Positions 12,604-22,662 of a stretch of 30,420 nucleotides of DNA are shown in pieces. Location: the NCBI GenBank assembly GCA_043381765.1, contig JBHJMP010000266.1, forward strand, positions 1-30,420, written 5' to 3'. The notes under the pieces were generated by a model that was given only the letters and a program-made list of their open reading frames with translations, did not search any database and was not told where the DNA came from. The translations under genes were made by a program, and so were the position numbers. The number at the start of each line of letters is the position of its first letter. Position 1 is the first letter of the stretch. This DNA comes from Collodictyon triciliatum. Lineage: Eukaryota > CRuMs.

Positions 12604-15600
12604 ATTTCTTCATTTCTTCATTTCTTCATTTCTTCATTTCTTCATTTTGTTTGTTTGTTTTTCTTGAATTTATCTTAACCATTGGCTTCCTATTTGTTTT
12701 TAAAAAAAAGAAACTCACCCTTTTTTTCATAGAATATTGTCAAGAACTTCTGTCTCTTAAAGCATTGACGGTGGATAGTGGTCTAGTCAAGATGAACCCC
12801 AATGTTCAATATCCTACCCTGATTTCAACAAACATGGACACCTTGGTAAGATGCAACGGGGTGCTCTCCTTGTAATAATTGTTTCTCTAAAATTTTATAT
12901 GAAACAGATTTCCAGGAAAATTACTAGACTTGATCCTAAGACACGTGAAATACTACAAGCAGCCAGGTTTGAATGCTGATTTATGTTTACGTTTCTGCGT
13001 ATTTCAATACTGTAAGGCTTTCAAATTCTGGCTCACGCATCATTTTTTTATAAACCAAATCTGAGGTGTTTCTCATCATGTATCCTCATGTGTTGCGTTA
13101 TGATATTTCTAGCGCGTACGGCCTTGTTTTCCATTTGGAAGATGTATCAAATCTTATAGAAACATCTTCTCCTGAGGAAATATCCGAACTTCTCCATCAA
13201 ACTGCTCTTTTTTCGTTGTTGCATAAAGTTGCTAGGGATGATGTTTTCCGGTTCCAAAATTCTGTCACTAGAGATTCTATATGTAAGTCTTCATCACTAA
13301 TTTGCACTATCGTAACATACTTGATTAAAAAATATATTTGGCTTGGATGAATCACATATTTTAAAAGCCCTGATTTTTATCTGCTAACATGCATTTTCAA
13401 AATAGATAACATGATTCCTGATTACGTAAGGAAAAATTACCACGAGAAGGTGGTGTTTCAATACGAGTCCAAAATGAAGAATTCACCCAAAAGAATGCCA
13501 GAAAAACTGGGCTATCATTATTCAGCAGGAGGATTTCATGAGAGGGCTGCACGTTTGCACCCTGAATTACTTCCTTTCATTTGTTTAAATCAATATTTGA
13601 TTCACTCTTATGCTCTTAAGTTTTGTCCCTCCCTTCCCCATAACGCATAAGTTGCAAAAGATATTATCTTATTATTATCATTTTTACACTATGTAATATG
13701 GTAATAGACTACATGGGTATCGCTGCTGAGACTGCCTTTCAGTGGTGTGGGTTTACTGATGCCATACGGGTATCTAATGCAATTTTTTTTTAAAAAAAAA
13801 ATAATAATAGTTGATATGTCGCTTAAAAGCCACTTACCTTCACCGCCCTCCTTCTTCCTTCTATTTGAAAACAGATAATAAAGGAAAGAAAAGAAAAGGA
13901 GGGAAAATCCTGCTCATCATTACTTCGATCATATCAAGTCATATTATACTCTGTTAATACAAATAACTGCATTTATCACAGCTCTTTCGTCAGGCCTTTC
14001 TATCTCTATCGAAGGTAGATAATCACATACAAGACCACTCACGGTCGAAAAGATGGATTTTTTTGAACGCAGAGTCACTTTACTTCAACGGGAACTTTGA
14101 ATCTGCAAAACAGTGAGCAACAATTGGCCCTATATGCTCTATTAAAAAATTATGAGACCGCTTCAATTATGATAAGTTGTAATACAAATATTATTCTTCC
14201 TTTCAATTTGTGCGGAATGATGAGGATGGTAATGTTTGTGGTTTGTAATAGGGAATATATAAAATACTTGGATGCTGTTGGGTTCCGTACACCATCAACT
14301 TCTGGCATTTTCATGCTCAAATCCATCAAAATGCTGATTGGAGATATCTTGGATGTTTACAGAAATTCTCAACAATCCTCATCCAATCAAGTATCGCCGG
14401 TGGATGGCACTTCCTCAAAAATTTCAATTAGAGTTGAATCTCAATCACAACTTGATCATATGATGATAATCCAGGGCCCATCAAATAAATTTGTGAACCG
14501 AAGATCATTTCTATATGTATCTGAAAAGTCTGAAGAAAGTTCATACGCATCATCAAAGTCCCTTACTATCAACACTCATTCGTCGATTATCAAGTCATGC
14601 ATCAAAATTGCAAAAATATACATGCATAATAGAGATATGACAAAATCTCTTTACTACTCACTAAGAGCTAAGGGATTGTGCGAGTCACAGGATTTAGCAA
14701 CCGATAAGCTGCAATCAATGGCTTTAATATCTTTGATAACGGATTCCATGAATCAATTTTGGATTTCCAGGTTCGTCTCCCAATACTAATGCTTATTCTA
14801 ATATTAATTTTTAGTTATATGCCCTGTCTGAATTAGTTGGAGAGCCAATATATTCAGTTCCACCTTTTTGCTCAAGAATTTAGTGTGATAAACATACCAT
14901 CATATGTATCACAATCCACAAATAGAATATACAGCCTCAGAACTTTTGATGTTTTGAAATCAAAGAACTTGTTCGACCTGTAAGCCCACATACTTTTCAT
15001 ATTTCTATGGCACACTTTCAGCCTACCATAATAATTAAATATCTCATTTAACGGTATCTGAACGCGTGTAGACTGGATGATAGCAAAGAGATTATATCCA
15101 CGGTCTGGTATACAACTATATCTCTTTGCTCACATGGGAAGTTTGAAGAATCCTCTGAGCATTTGAAACAGGGGATTGAGTTCGCGGAAGCTTCCACAGA
15201 CTTTGCAAACCAAGTGACCTTTCCTCAATCGTATTTTAAGACAAAAGTATCACATTGAACTCCTGGTTTATAGGATTATTTATTTTTCCATTTATTCGAT
15301 TCAAAGAAGATTATTTTTATGGGATTCCTTTTTATTGTTTTTATTGTTTTTATTGTTTTTATTGTTTTTATTGTTTTTATTGTTTTTATTGTTTTATTTT
15401 TCAATGAGAAAAAACAAAAATGAGATGCTTTTCTCGATATAATGCCCCATGTTAAAATAAACCTCGTGATAGAAAAAGTATAGTAATCTACTCATCCATA
15501 CATACGCCGTTTTAATATTATCTTCACCTTATTGTAGTTCAAGCTGTATACGATTCTTGGAAACTACTACGGTGTCAAGGGCTCCCCAGATGAGTCTTTC

Positions 15601-16651
15601 TATTTCCTCGACCGGTCCCAGCTTTTGTCACTGGAGCTCGGCGATGTCAAGTATCAGATATGGTGCACCACCCAGAAAGCATCCATATATTCAAGATTTG
15701 GATTTGGGAATTATGAAGAGATTCGGCATAAGTGAGCTGAGATTCGGAGCTTCGAAATTCGATCATAATTCGAAGTAATCATATAGTGATATAATCGCAT
15801 TCAACTTACTCTCTCTTACAATATCGCTAGGCTGCTGTCGTTTTCAAAATACTATTCAAGCTCTCTGAAAAAGGAAAGAAGGATGGAAGACGACCTATAC
15901 TTTGTTACCCTGTCGCTGATACTGAATCATCCGGTTTTTTCAAGAAAGGTACATAAGTGACCACCACATCTTCATATTTAATGTCACCTTATAGTAGTAA
16001 TCTTCTCTCTATAGACCGATTGAATGACACAGCAAGTTTTTATCCACATGAATCGAGCAAGACACTGAACCACCACAAAATCAGATTCTCGAGTCAGTCT
16101 TGTCAGCCGGGAGGATAAAGTCCACATTCGAGTATGCTCCGGTGTCCTTTTCTGTACTGTCTGTCCTGCGCCATGTCTCGAAGAGTCGAAAGGACCAGGA
16201 TGTCTTGACTGCCGCAGTTGTGCATTTACTAGAAAAGACAGAACTTGGCAATTCTTTCCCGGGACTAGCGGATGAGCTTAGTGATGAACTAGGAGACCTT
16301 AGTAGACCAGAAAAGGATACCAGGCTTGTGCGGTCTGTATTGGGAGTACTGGAAGCGCATTTTAAAGGGAGGGGATTCACCTTTCCAAGCATATTTCGGT
16401 GCTATGCATACCTTTATCAGATTGAGGGACGAACTCAGAGGGCGGATGAATTTTTTTACAAGTATTATTTTGTGTATGACAATAGACTAATTTTATTTTA
16501 TTTTTCTAAACTTTTTTTTTTCCTTTATTCGATTCAAAGATTTTATTTTTCTAAACTAAAAGGCCAATCACCACTCTGGAGGAGCTTTCTTCAGCTTTGC
16601 AATTTTAATTTGGTATTCGACCATGCGTATGCAGAACAGAGGTGCATATAA
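7635..16651 (+). CDS. Soluble adenylyl cyclase-like protein (C1, C2, NTPase, TPR), about 29 exons
   Basis: Class III cyclase of the ADCY10 (sAC) architecture, expected to make cAMP in the cytosol or organelles. Exons: 7635-7743, 8077-8164, 8350-8408, 8495-8979, [one unresolved, 8980-9538], 9539-9651, 9735-9854, 9952-10009, 10368-10427, 10539-10608, 10707-10726, 10788-10910, 11020-11206, 11290-11332, 11442-11648, 11739-11989, 12199-12479, 12733-12845, 12908-12966, 13113-13282, 13406-13552, 13708-13769, 13982-14112, 14252-14774, 14837-14979, 15072-15246, 15538-15731, 15831-15948, 16058-16471, 16595-16651. C1 has LIDISGFT and VIKIAGDALL, giving both metal Asp and the adenine Lys. C2 has DDKGC, GRVYCGDIG, REYALVGD and VNVSAHLM. 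An NTPase domain follows with Walker A GPSGVGKS and Walker-B-like YFVFTDIE, then a helical TPR-like tail. At least 1,520 aa (human sAC 1,610). The start and the 14774/14837 junction are less certain. Confidence 0.92.
7758..7834. repeat. (CT)n followed by poly-T, cyclase intron 1
   Basis: A CT dinucleotide array runs into a T run of about 40. It lies in the intron 7744-8076 and is pyrimidine-rich on the sense strand. Confidence 0.95.
10112..10366. repeat. 14-nt T-rich minisatellite in a cyclase intron
   Basis: Units of TTTATGTTTTATTG in the first part and TTTATGTTTTAATC in the second fill most of the intron 10010-10367. The two unit types are separated by a U6 snRNA-like segment. The array runs to the 3' splice site. 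Confidence 0.93.
10219..10241 (+). pseudogene. U6 snRNA fragment (23 nt) inside an intron
   Basis: The stretch includes GGAACGATACAGAGAAG and matches the central part of U6 snRNA around the ACAGAGA box (10230-10236) without mismatch, as far as I recall the conserved U6 sequence. The 5' stem-loop and everything downstream of the fragment are missing, so it is not a functional gene. It interrupts the 14-nt minisatellite, which continues on both sides. Confidence 0.85.
12508..12650. repeat. (CTTT)n followed by (TTCATTTC)n in a cyclase intron
   Basis: About 23 CTTT tetramers are followed by about six TTCATTTC-type units in the intron 12480-12732. The array is pyrimidine-rich on the sense strand. 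Long open frames reading Phe-Leu-Ser-Phe are artefacts. Confidence 0.95.
13783..13801. repeat. T9-A10 palindrome in a cyclase intron
   Basis: A T run is followed directly by an A run of matching length, 13 nt downstream of the 5' splice site at 13770. Same pattern as 2586-2606. Confidence 0.9.
14191..14213 (-). mobile_element. Second copy of the core found in the 3950-4074 insertion
   Basis: This 23-nt segment in the intron 14113-14251 matches 4033-4056 apart from one T in a T run, and includes TTCTTCCTTTCAATTT. There is no T tail and no clear target duplication, so it is either an old copy or a source-like sequence. Confidence 0.5.
15274..15320 (-). mobile_element. 18-nt-core micro-element, copy 3
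   Basis: The core CCATTTATTCGATTCAAAG (15288-15306) is preceded by a short T stretch and flanked by imperfect GATTATTT direct repeats at 15274 and 15309. It lies in the cyclase intron 15247-15537, with the A-tail side antisense to the gene. Confidence 0.6.
15329..15396. repeat. (TTTTTATTG)n 9-nt minisatellite in a cyclase intron
   Basis: About seven copies of a 9-nt T-rich unit, just downstream of micro-element copy 3. Confidence 0.93.
16495..16557 (-). mobile_element. 18-nt-core micro-element, copy 4, with 18 bp target duplication
   Basis: ATTTTATTTTTCTAAACT at 16495-16512 is repeated exactly at 16540-16557. The 27-nt insert (16513-16539) is nine T plus CCTTTATTCGATTCAAAG. On the minus strand it reads CTTTGAATCGAATAAAGG plus an A-tail. 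It probably lies in the last cyclase intron (16472-16594). Insert plus duplication is 45 nt, so the frame stays open even if this intron is not spliced. Confidence 0.85.
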
Positions 16652-16895
16652 TATCTGTTTTTCAACCCACAATATATGCTTATCTGCGAAAATCGCTGCT
16701 TGGCTCCGATGAATATACCCACATACCCTCATACACACACAGGGGAGTATTATTTATCCCCACAAATTCTATCTCAAACTAAGGAAATAAAAAAACAGAA
16801 TAATTAATCAGCTCATTTGATTGTAACGAAGCATGCCGAAAAAATTGCTTAGTCTTTCCGAATGTCATGCGGCTGGCTTTTTTGCTTCATTTTTT
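16652..16895. other. Spacer downstream of the cyclase stop codon
   Basis: No exon recognised. An AATAAA near 16786 could serve as a polyadenylation signal for the cyclase transcript. Confidence 0.4.
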
Positions 16896-17215
16896 CTTCG
16901 TTTTTGATTTGTTTTTGATTTGTTTTTGATTTATTTTTTATTTGTTTTTGATTTATTTTTGATTTATTTTTGATTTATTTTGATTTGTTTTTGATTTGTT
17001 TTTGATTTGTTTTTGATTTGTTTTTGATTTGTTTTTGATTTGTTTTTGATTTGTTTTTGATTTATTTTTGATTTATTTTTGATTTATTTTTCACTTTGAA
17101 TCGAATAAAGGAAAAAAAAATTTTTTTTTGATTTATTTTTGATTTGTTTTTGATTTGTTTTTGATTTGTTTTTGATTTGTTTTTGATTTGTTTTTGATTT
17201 GTTTTTGATTTGTTT
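16896..17215. repeat. (TTTTTGATTTG)n 11-nt minisatellite between convergent genes
   Basis: Roughly 27 copies of an 11-nt unit, with TTTTTGATTTA variants, split at 17092-17120 by a micro-element. It occupies most of the gap between the 3' ends of the cyclase (+) and SLC13 (-) genes. Confidence 0.94.
17094..17120 (+). mobile_element. 18-nt-core micro-element, copy 5, inside the minisatellite
   Basis: CTTTGAATCGAATAAAGG is followed by nine A. It is opposite in orientation to copies 1, 3 and 4. The same minisatellite sequence flanks both sides, so a target duplication is likely but cannot be told from the array itself. The A9 and the following T9 form a palindrome. Confidence 0.75.
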
Positions 17216-17217
17216 TC

Positions 17218-17223
17218 TTTTAT
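17218..17223 (-). terminator. Candidate polyadenylation signal AATAAA for SLC13
   Basis: AATAAA on the minus strand, about 105 nt past the SLC13 stop codon and directly before the T-rich minisatellite. It fits a 3'UTR end by position only. Confidence 0.45.
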
Positions 17224-17327
17224 TCATGCGACCTGGACACCCACTTTTATCCCATATTTTCTGAGAATAATCGAGAAAGTAGCGTGTGCGATTTTTTGTG
17301 GACTTGCTGACGACGCTGTATATCGGT

Positions 17328-20300
17328 TTATCTTCTCGACTTCTCGGCCCACTCTGGGAAGGAGTCCAAGTCAATATCATACACCGCGACACCCAGGGTG
17401 TACATGCACCCAGTAATAAGAAACATGCCGATGATGTTCAGAAAGAATCCAGTATATGCCATTTGGCGGATAGTCACTGTCCCTGATGTTTATTTAGAGT
17501 AAGAAAACACCATGAAGGAAGTAAAAAAATATTGCCGTTTTGCATATTTATTCTGCCTTACATATATCTTATATTTTGAGAAAAATATATATATGTTTGA
17601 ATTATTTGTAAACAAATCATGATCGATTGAAGAAGCGTATTTTTAACCATGTCTGCAAATACATCAACGCTCCTTATATCTCGGTGATATAATACGAGAT
17701 AGGTACCTGTATTGTATGCGATTGCGTTGGGTCCGGTAGCGACGGGGAACATAAAAGCGTATGACGCTGTTATCGTGGACGGGACCATTAGAAACCGCGG
17801 GTCGATTCCTGTTTTGTTAGAGAACAAGGTTTGAAAATGCAGAGAAACGGGTGTTTCAGATTTGGACAGTGTTCAGCTGAAATGACAAACAGTGGCTTAT
17901 GTGTATAATTGGGTTGTGTCTCGTACTTATTCCAACGGCGAGCTCGGCAATTATCGGAAGAAACAGAGCTGTTGCGGCCGTGTTTGAGACAATTTCGGTC
18001 AGGGACGCCATGAAAAAGGATATGAAAAACAAAATCCAAAATGGCGGAAGGAAGTCCACTTGGCTAAGGAAATCTCCGACGATTTTCGATAACCTACAGT
18101 TTGTGTGTGTATTGGATGTTCTCATTCATGTGCAAATTCACTCATGTATATTGATTTGATATTTGCTATTTATTTTTATTTTAAGAGGCGGGTGGGAAGA
18201 TGAGTGGATTGCAGTGCAAATAGTATGGCATATTTATTTGATTTACAATGCTTTTGTATTAGTGTTTTCTGGCCAAATCTATATTCATTTTGGTATGTGT
18301 TTTTTATGTTATATATTCTTTTGGTTTATTTTAACAGAAGATCAAAATGTAGTTACCCTGATTTCTCAAACTCCCTTGATAATGCAAAACCACCGCCGAC
18401 AAAGACAAACAACCCCCATGGCAGCGATTTTATGTCGTCTAATTCAAGAATCCCCTTTGGCGAGTACGGTTTATGTGGGATTATAGATAGGAGTATGCCC
18501 ATTGCAATCTATTGTAAATGTCGATTCAGTTTAAATTATTATCGGCATCTTTACAAGATGTATCGGAGACAAAAAAAACACTTATAAACATCTGAAATTA
18601 ATCATATGAAGAAGTAAATCAGAAAAGCCTGGTTCTCAAATAAATATTAATCAACAAAGGTCACTAAGTTTTGTATATGTATATAACTTACTGGCGGAGT
18701 GGAGTCAGTAATAAAAGGCGTCCAAGACCAGCCATTCATAAAATCTGGGTCTCTAAAAAACCACAGGAACGCTGTAAATCCAAGAGCCATCAATACCACG
18801 CGCTCTGCAAACTTCATCGGACCGAGATTATGAAGCTGCAGTTGTATGTAAAGTCAGTTGTTTTTTTTAATCGAATAAAGGAATAAAAAAAAAACTCAAC
18901 TTTATTTTTGTGAACGAGGAACACCATGAAAAAAAAATTTTTTTCATGCCATACACTTGCTTATCTTTTTTTTTTTTTAAAAAAAAAAACCTGCTCCTTT
19001 AGTTCGGTCATATCTATGGCTGGAAGATTGTCCCTTTGCTTCCAACAGTATAGACGCACGATGTATATCCATATTATTAAGTTGAACAGTACCATAGCTG
19101 GGACAGCAAAAAATGCCCAACGAGCGAAAGAGACCTGTTAGCAAAATTAATGGGTTTAATCCATTTTATTTTCTAACATTGACTATTGTGTTCATGAAAT
19201 GGAAAAGAAAATAGTCACGCAAAAATTTTATATTGAATTATTACCGAGGGAGCCCCTGGGAAAAGTTTGCTCAGTTGGCCAAGAAAAATGACTTGAGATA
19301 TCTGAGTACGGATTATTGTTTTTATCATTATTGCTATTGCTGTTATTATTAGTATTCACTTGAGTACAAAAAGCAGACAAAAACTAAGGAAGCAAATATA
19401 TAAACCAATAGCTTACGGTGCCCGTGAGGGTCGCAGTTCCCCCAACAGAATTCGCGTATGTGACGGCAAGTATAAGTCCTGTGGAAAAAGATTGGAACGC
19501 ATCACGGTGTGCATCTGTTTCGACTGTAGTTTCTAGCTTTTGGATAATAGCTGTGGCCATCGATGTCTACATTGTTTTCACTCATTTAAAATGGGAAATT
19601 CTTTTATTCATAGGTACACGCGATGATGAATCCATTCAACTAAATACGATTTTTAATTAAAGAATTGTTGAGAAATGGACCATGATGAGGGATGTCGAAA
19701 TGTTGTCAATCCACATGGACATGAAGCCAGATGCTACGATAAACGACATAATAATCCTTCTTGGGTCTGAACCCATAAAAGCAATGATGTTCAGTGCAAT
19801 CCTTGTGTGCAGATCGAATTTTTCTGCCCCTTTCGCCAACATGCCTATAAAGCAAGGTAAACTAAGTTCTTTTTGTTTAAGGTGATTAAGAAAAAGAAAT
19901 GGTAAATTCACTACCAGTTTAATTCTATAGAGAAAAACTTTCATACCAAGGAGAGTATTTTTTTTGTTTGTCTCTTATTCAATTATTCCTCGTTATGAAA
20001 TATGACATATGAAAAAATTAAAAAAACTAGTCCTTGAGAGAGAAGCTAACCTGACCCGATGAATATAAACGATACATCATTGAAGTATAAACGGGTCACT
20101 TCCTTTCCGCTCATGAGGTCAAACATCGGGAAAAGGGCGATGGGAATTAAACTTATAATCTCCATCGGGATGGCTTCAGAAATCCTACAAAGTGATAAGT
20201 TCATTACAAGAAAGAATGGGAGAAATAAATGCAAATGTCTACCCATACGATTGAAGTACGACATGGTTTTTAAGAATATTAAAGAAGGAAACCCCGCAGC

Positions 20301-21133
20301 TTTGGTTTTTGACGGCAATATATAAGGGAAAAGAAAGGAAATGAAAAGGAAATGAAAAAGAAATGAAAAGGAAATGAAAAGGAAATGAAAAGGAAATGAA
20401 AAGGAAATGAAAAAGAAATGAAAAGGAAATGAAAAGGAAATGAAAAGGAAATGAAAAGGAAATGAAAAGGAAATGAAAAAGAAATGAAAAAGAAATGAAA
20501 AAGAAATGAAAAAGAAATGAAAAAGAAATGAAAAAGAAATGAAAAGGAAATGAAAAGGAAATGAAAAGGAAATGAAAAGGAAATGAAAAGGAAATGAAAA
20601 GGAAATGAAAAGGAAATGAAAAGGAAATGAAAAGGAAATGAATTTATACCACAACACAGCCATAAAGATGGTGATTCCAGCTGCCAGGATTGCATCCCTG
20701 TCTTCGTGACCCGACGAAGCTACTAGGAAGGGAAACCCACACACAAATGCCAATAGAAGCTTCAGACATCTCTTTTTCAGCATCCTAAGCTCCTTCTATC
20801 ACGAATGAAATGCAGTGCCGTCAGCACAATAACTCCTTTGTGTGGCCATGAGTTATTCTATGTCTACTCTAAACGTACCTCCTGCTGGACACTTGTGTCT
20901 GACACGTTTTCCGCAGGTGAGAATAGGTTCTCTGGCTCGGGAGAGTAGGCCTCATCGCTGTTCTCCTCTGCCTGCTTGACAGAAGTACTGTGCTTCGGAG
21001 CTGCGGGGGAGTTGCTGAGGTCGCCGAGCTCCACAGACGGAAGAGCCTCGTCTTCAGTTTCGATGTCAGGAAGCGCCGCCGTAGAGTCGGGCTCGACTGG
21101 AGTGTACCTCACCTTGCGCCCTTTCTTCCTCAT
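17328..21133 (-). CDS. SLC13/DASS-type sodium-coupled anion symporter, 12 exons
   Basis: Membrane transporter family for dicarboxylates, citrate or sulfate. Exons, 5' to 3' on the minus strand: 21133-20879, 20795-20650, 20184-20051, 19844-19681, 19566-19417, 19301-19245, 19134-18991, 18835-18692, 18508-18357, 18093-17927, 17808-17707, 17482-17328. All phases agree and give 589 aa, the usual length. A soluble acidic N-terminus of about 85 aa precedes the first membrane helix. Family motifs: ISEAIPMEI, MSGKEV, YFNDV, NSVGGTATLTGT, FLGQLSKLFPGAP, LGPMKFAERVVL, LPWGLFVFVGGGFAL, SLTEIVSNTAAT, and MFPVATGPNAIAY near the C-terminus. The second SNT motif (EIVSNTAAT) is intact. The first, usually WISNTA, reads WIDNIS here. 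The usual PPN after the GTATL-GT stretch is missing. The substrate cannot be told from sequence. The 11-nt array 20329-20641 is intronic. Confidence 0.95.
18864..18894 (+). mobile_element. 18-nt-core micro-element, copy 6
   Basis: TTTTAATCGAATAAAGG then AATAAAAAAAAAA, a core with two or so changes at its left end plus an A-rich tail. It lies in the SLC13 intron 18836-18990 and is antisense to that gene. No direct repeat was found. The flanks AGTTG and CAACT are inverted instead. Confidence 0.6.
18929..18989. repeat. Two A/T palindromes in one SLC13 intron
   Basis: A9-T7 at 18929-18944 and T13-A11 at 18966-18989. The second directly abuts the 5' splice site of exon 7 on the minus strand, so the transcript begins the intron with G, about 12 U, then about 13 A. 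Confidence 0.88.
20329..20641. repeat. (GAAATGAAAAG)n 11-nt minisatellite in SLC13 intron 2
   Basis: About 28 copies, with AAAAGGAAATG and AAAAAGAAATG variants in blocks. It begins 8 nt inside the 5' splice site (20649) of the intron 20649-20185. It is A-rich on the plus strand, so it is T-rich in the SLC13 sense strand. The 245-aa Phe-rich frame here is an artefact joining two real exons through the array. Confidence 0.95.
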
Positions 21134-22662
21134 TGCAGTTCCTCTATTTTTTTTCTTTTTCTTTATATGTAACAACGAAGAGGAAGGACAACTAACTTTG
21201 GTTTGGTGATGGGCCGTGTGCGGATTTGCACCGTCCTGATGTTTTTTTGGTTTCTGTTTTTGTTTTGTTTTTTTGTTCTTGAGGGATGTGGTTTTGTTTG
21301 ATGCAGCTGGGCTGGGAGACTTTGGGGCATTTCGGCAATTTTGCAAGGAAAAGTTGTGTGAAATTCTTTGCGAACGGTTTCTTTGCAAGGACGGATATCG
21401 TACTTGACGTGTGTCAACTTTTTCTGTGGAGCCAAACCTGAATTTATAAACCCTAAGCCACCAATTCGTAACATTATACAAATATGGAATTTATGAATAT
21501 ATACTATAAAAATATAAAAAATTGTGTTATACCAATAATAAAATATGAAAAATCGATGCTTGCATATATAATAACCATATTATGTGTAAAGAATTTTCTC
21601 ATTTTTATAATCCTTACGTAATGGCATAAATCAGAGAAATGTGATATATTCAGAAACTAATTTTCTTTGAGCATTTTATAAAAATATCTCCATATAGAAA
21701 TATCCACAATAGGTACCGAAATTTTGACAAATTCCAAAAATCAAAAATTTGAATTTGAACCTAGAATCCGGCCTATTCAAGCATTGTGTCACCAGCCACT
21801 GCGCAAACACCCACCAAACGCACCCAGACATTCTGTCACCGGGTTTTGATTAATCAAGACCAAAGCCGCCAGCTAATCAGGCGATCACACAAACAAACGA
21901 AACCCGCGCCCAGGAACACCGAACCGCGGTTTCTGCGAAGACTCAACAAAGTGAATCAACCAGGGTGTGTTTACAGAGGGCCGATTCGGTGCTTTTGCCG
22001 GTTGCGCGCTCACTGGACTCTCTGTTCTTTTGTTTCTGGTCTCTCTCTAAAAAAAAAACAACCTCAAGCCATAAGTTCAGGTTCCTTTCCGGGCTTGTTG
22101 GCTAGACTCAAGGAGGATCAAAACCTATTGGGTCAGGTTCTTGAAGAATTTTTTTCTCTTGCTTTGATGTAACCAAACATGCGAAGAAGGGAAAAGAGAC
22201 CAGGAAGAAGGAAGCACCAGCCTTATTCACTCTGGCAGATTGTTTGTTCTGTGCGATCGCTCTCTGTGTCACTCCAAAGTATAATACAGTAAAAAAAAAA
22301 AAAAGAAAAGATAAAACTCAAGAAAGTCCTCTACTGCTTCCCCTACACATATCCAATTGAGGCGAAGCTCGAAGCCAACCTTCTAACACCTCTTTCGGCC
22401 CTTCTCTTCCTCTCAGTTTATTCGACTATTTTTGGGTCAGGATAAGAAAAAAAAAGAAAAAGAGATGAGAATTATTGAAAAGCAACCTTTCAAAAACTGC
22501 CTTGCTGGCACTTTCCGCACTTTTCTTCACTGAGCGGGACTAATCTCCACACAGGCCCGCAACTTTTCCGCCTGCGCGTCTCCGGACACTATTCTCCCTC
22601 CGGCCTCGCACCGTATATATTCTCCGACAGGGACCAACAATATCCCTCGACAGGCCTGAACA
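21134..22662. promoter_or_regulatory. Head-to-head intergenic region between SLC13 and the TIG-repeat gene
   Basis: The two genes start 1.5 kb apart and diverge. Positions 21480-21780 are very AT-rich. Positions 21780-22660 are GC-richer, like the region before CBP80, and probably contain the TIG gene promoter and 5'UTR. An open frame at 21786-22172 (128 codons, Arg-rich, ending LLGQVLEEFFSLALM) has no recognisable relative. No specific promoter motif could be assigned. Confidence 0.5.

Noticed and set aside
20046-20783. A 245-codon minus-strand frame as one protein
   Set aside because: It joins two true SLC13 exons through an intronic 11-nt minisatellite whose length happens to keep the frame.
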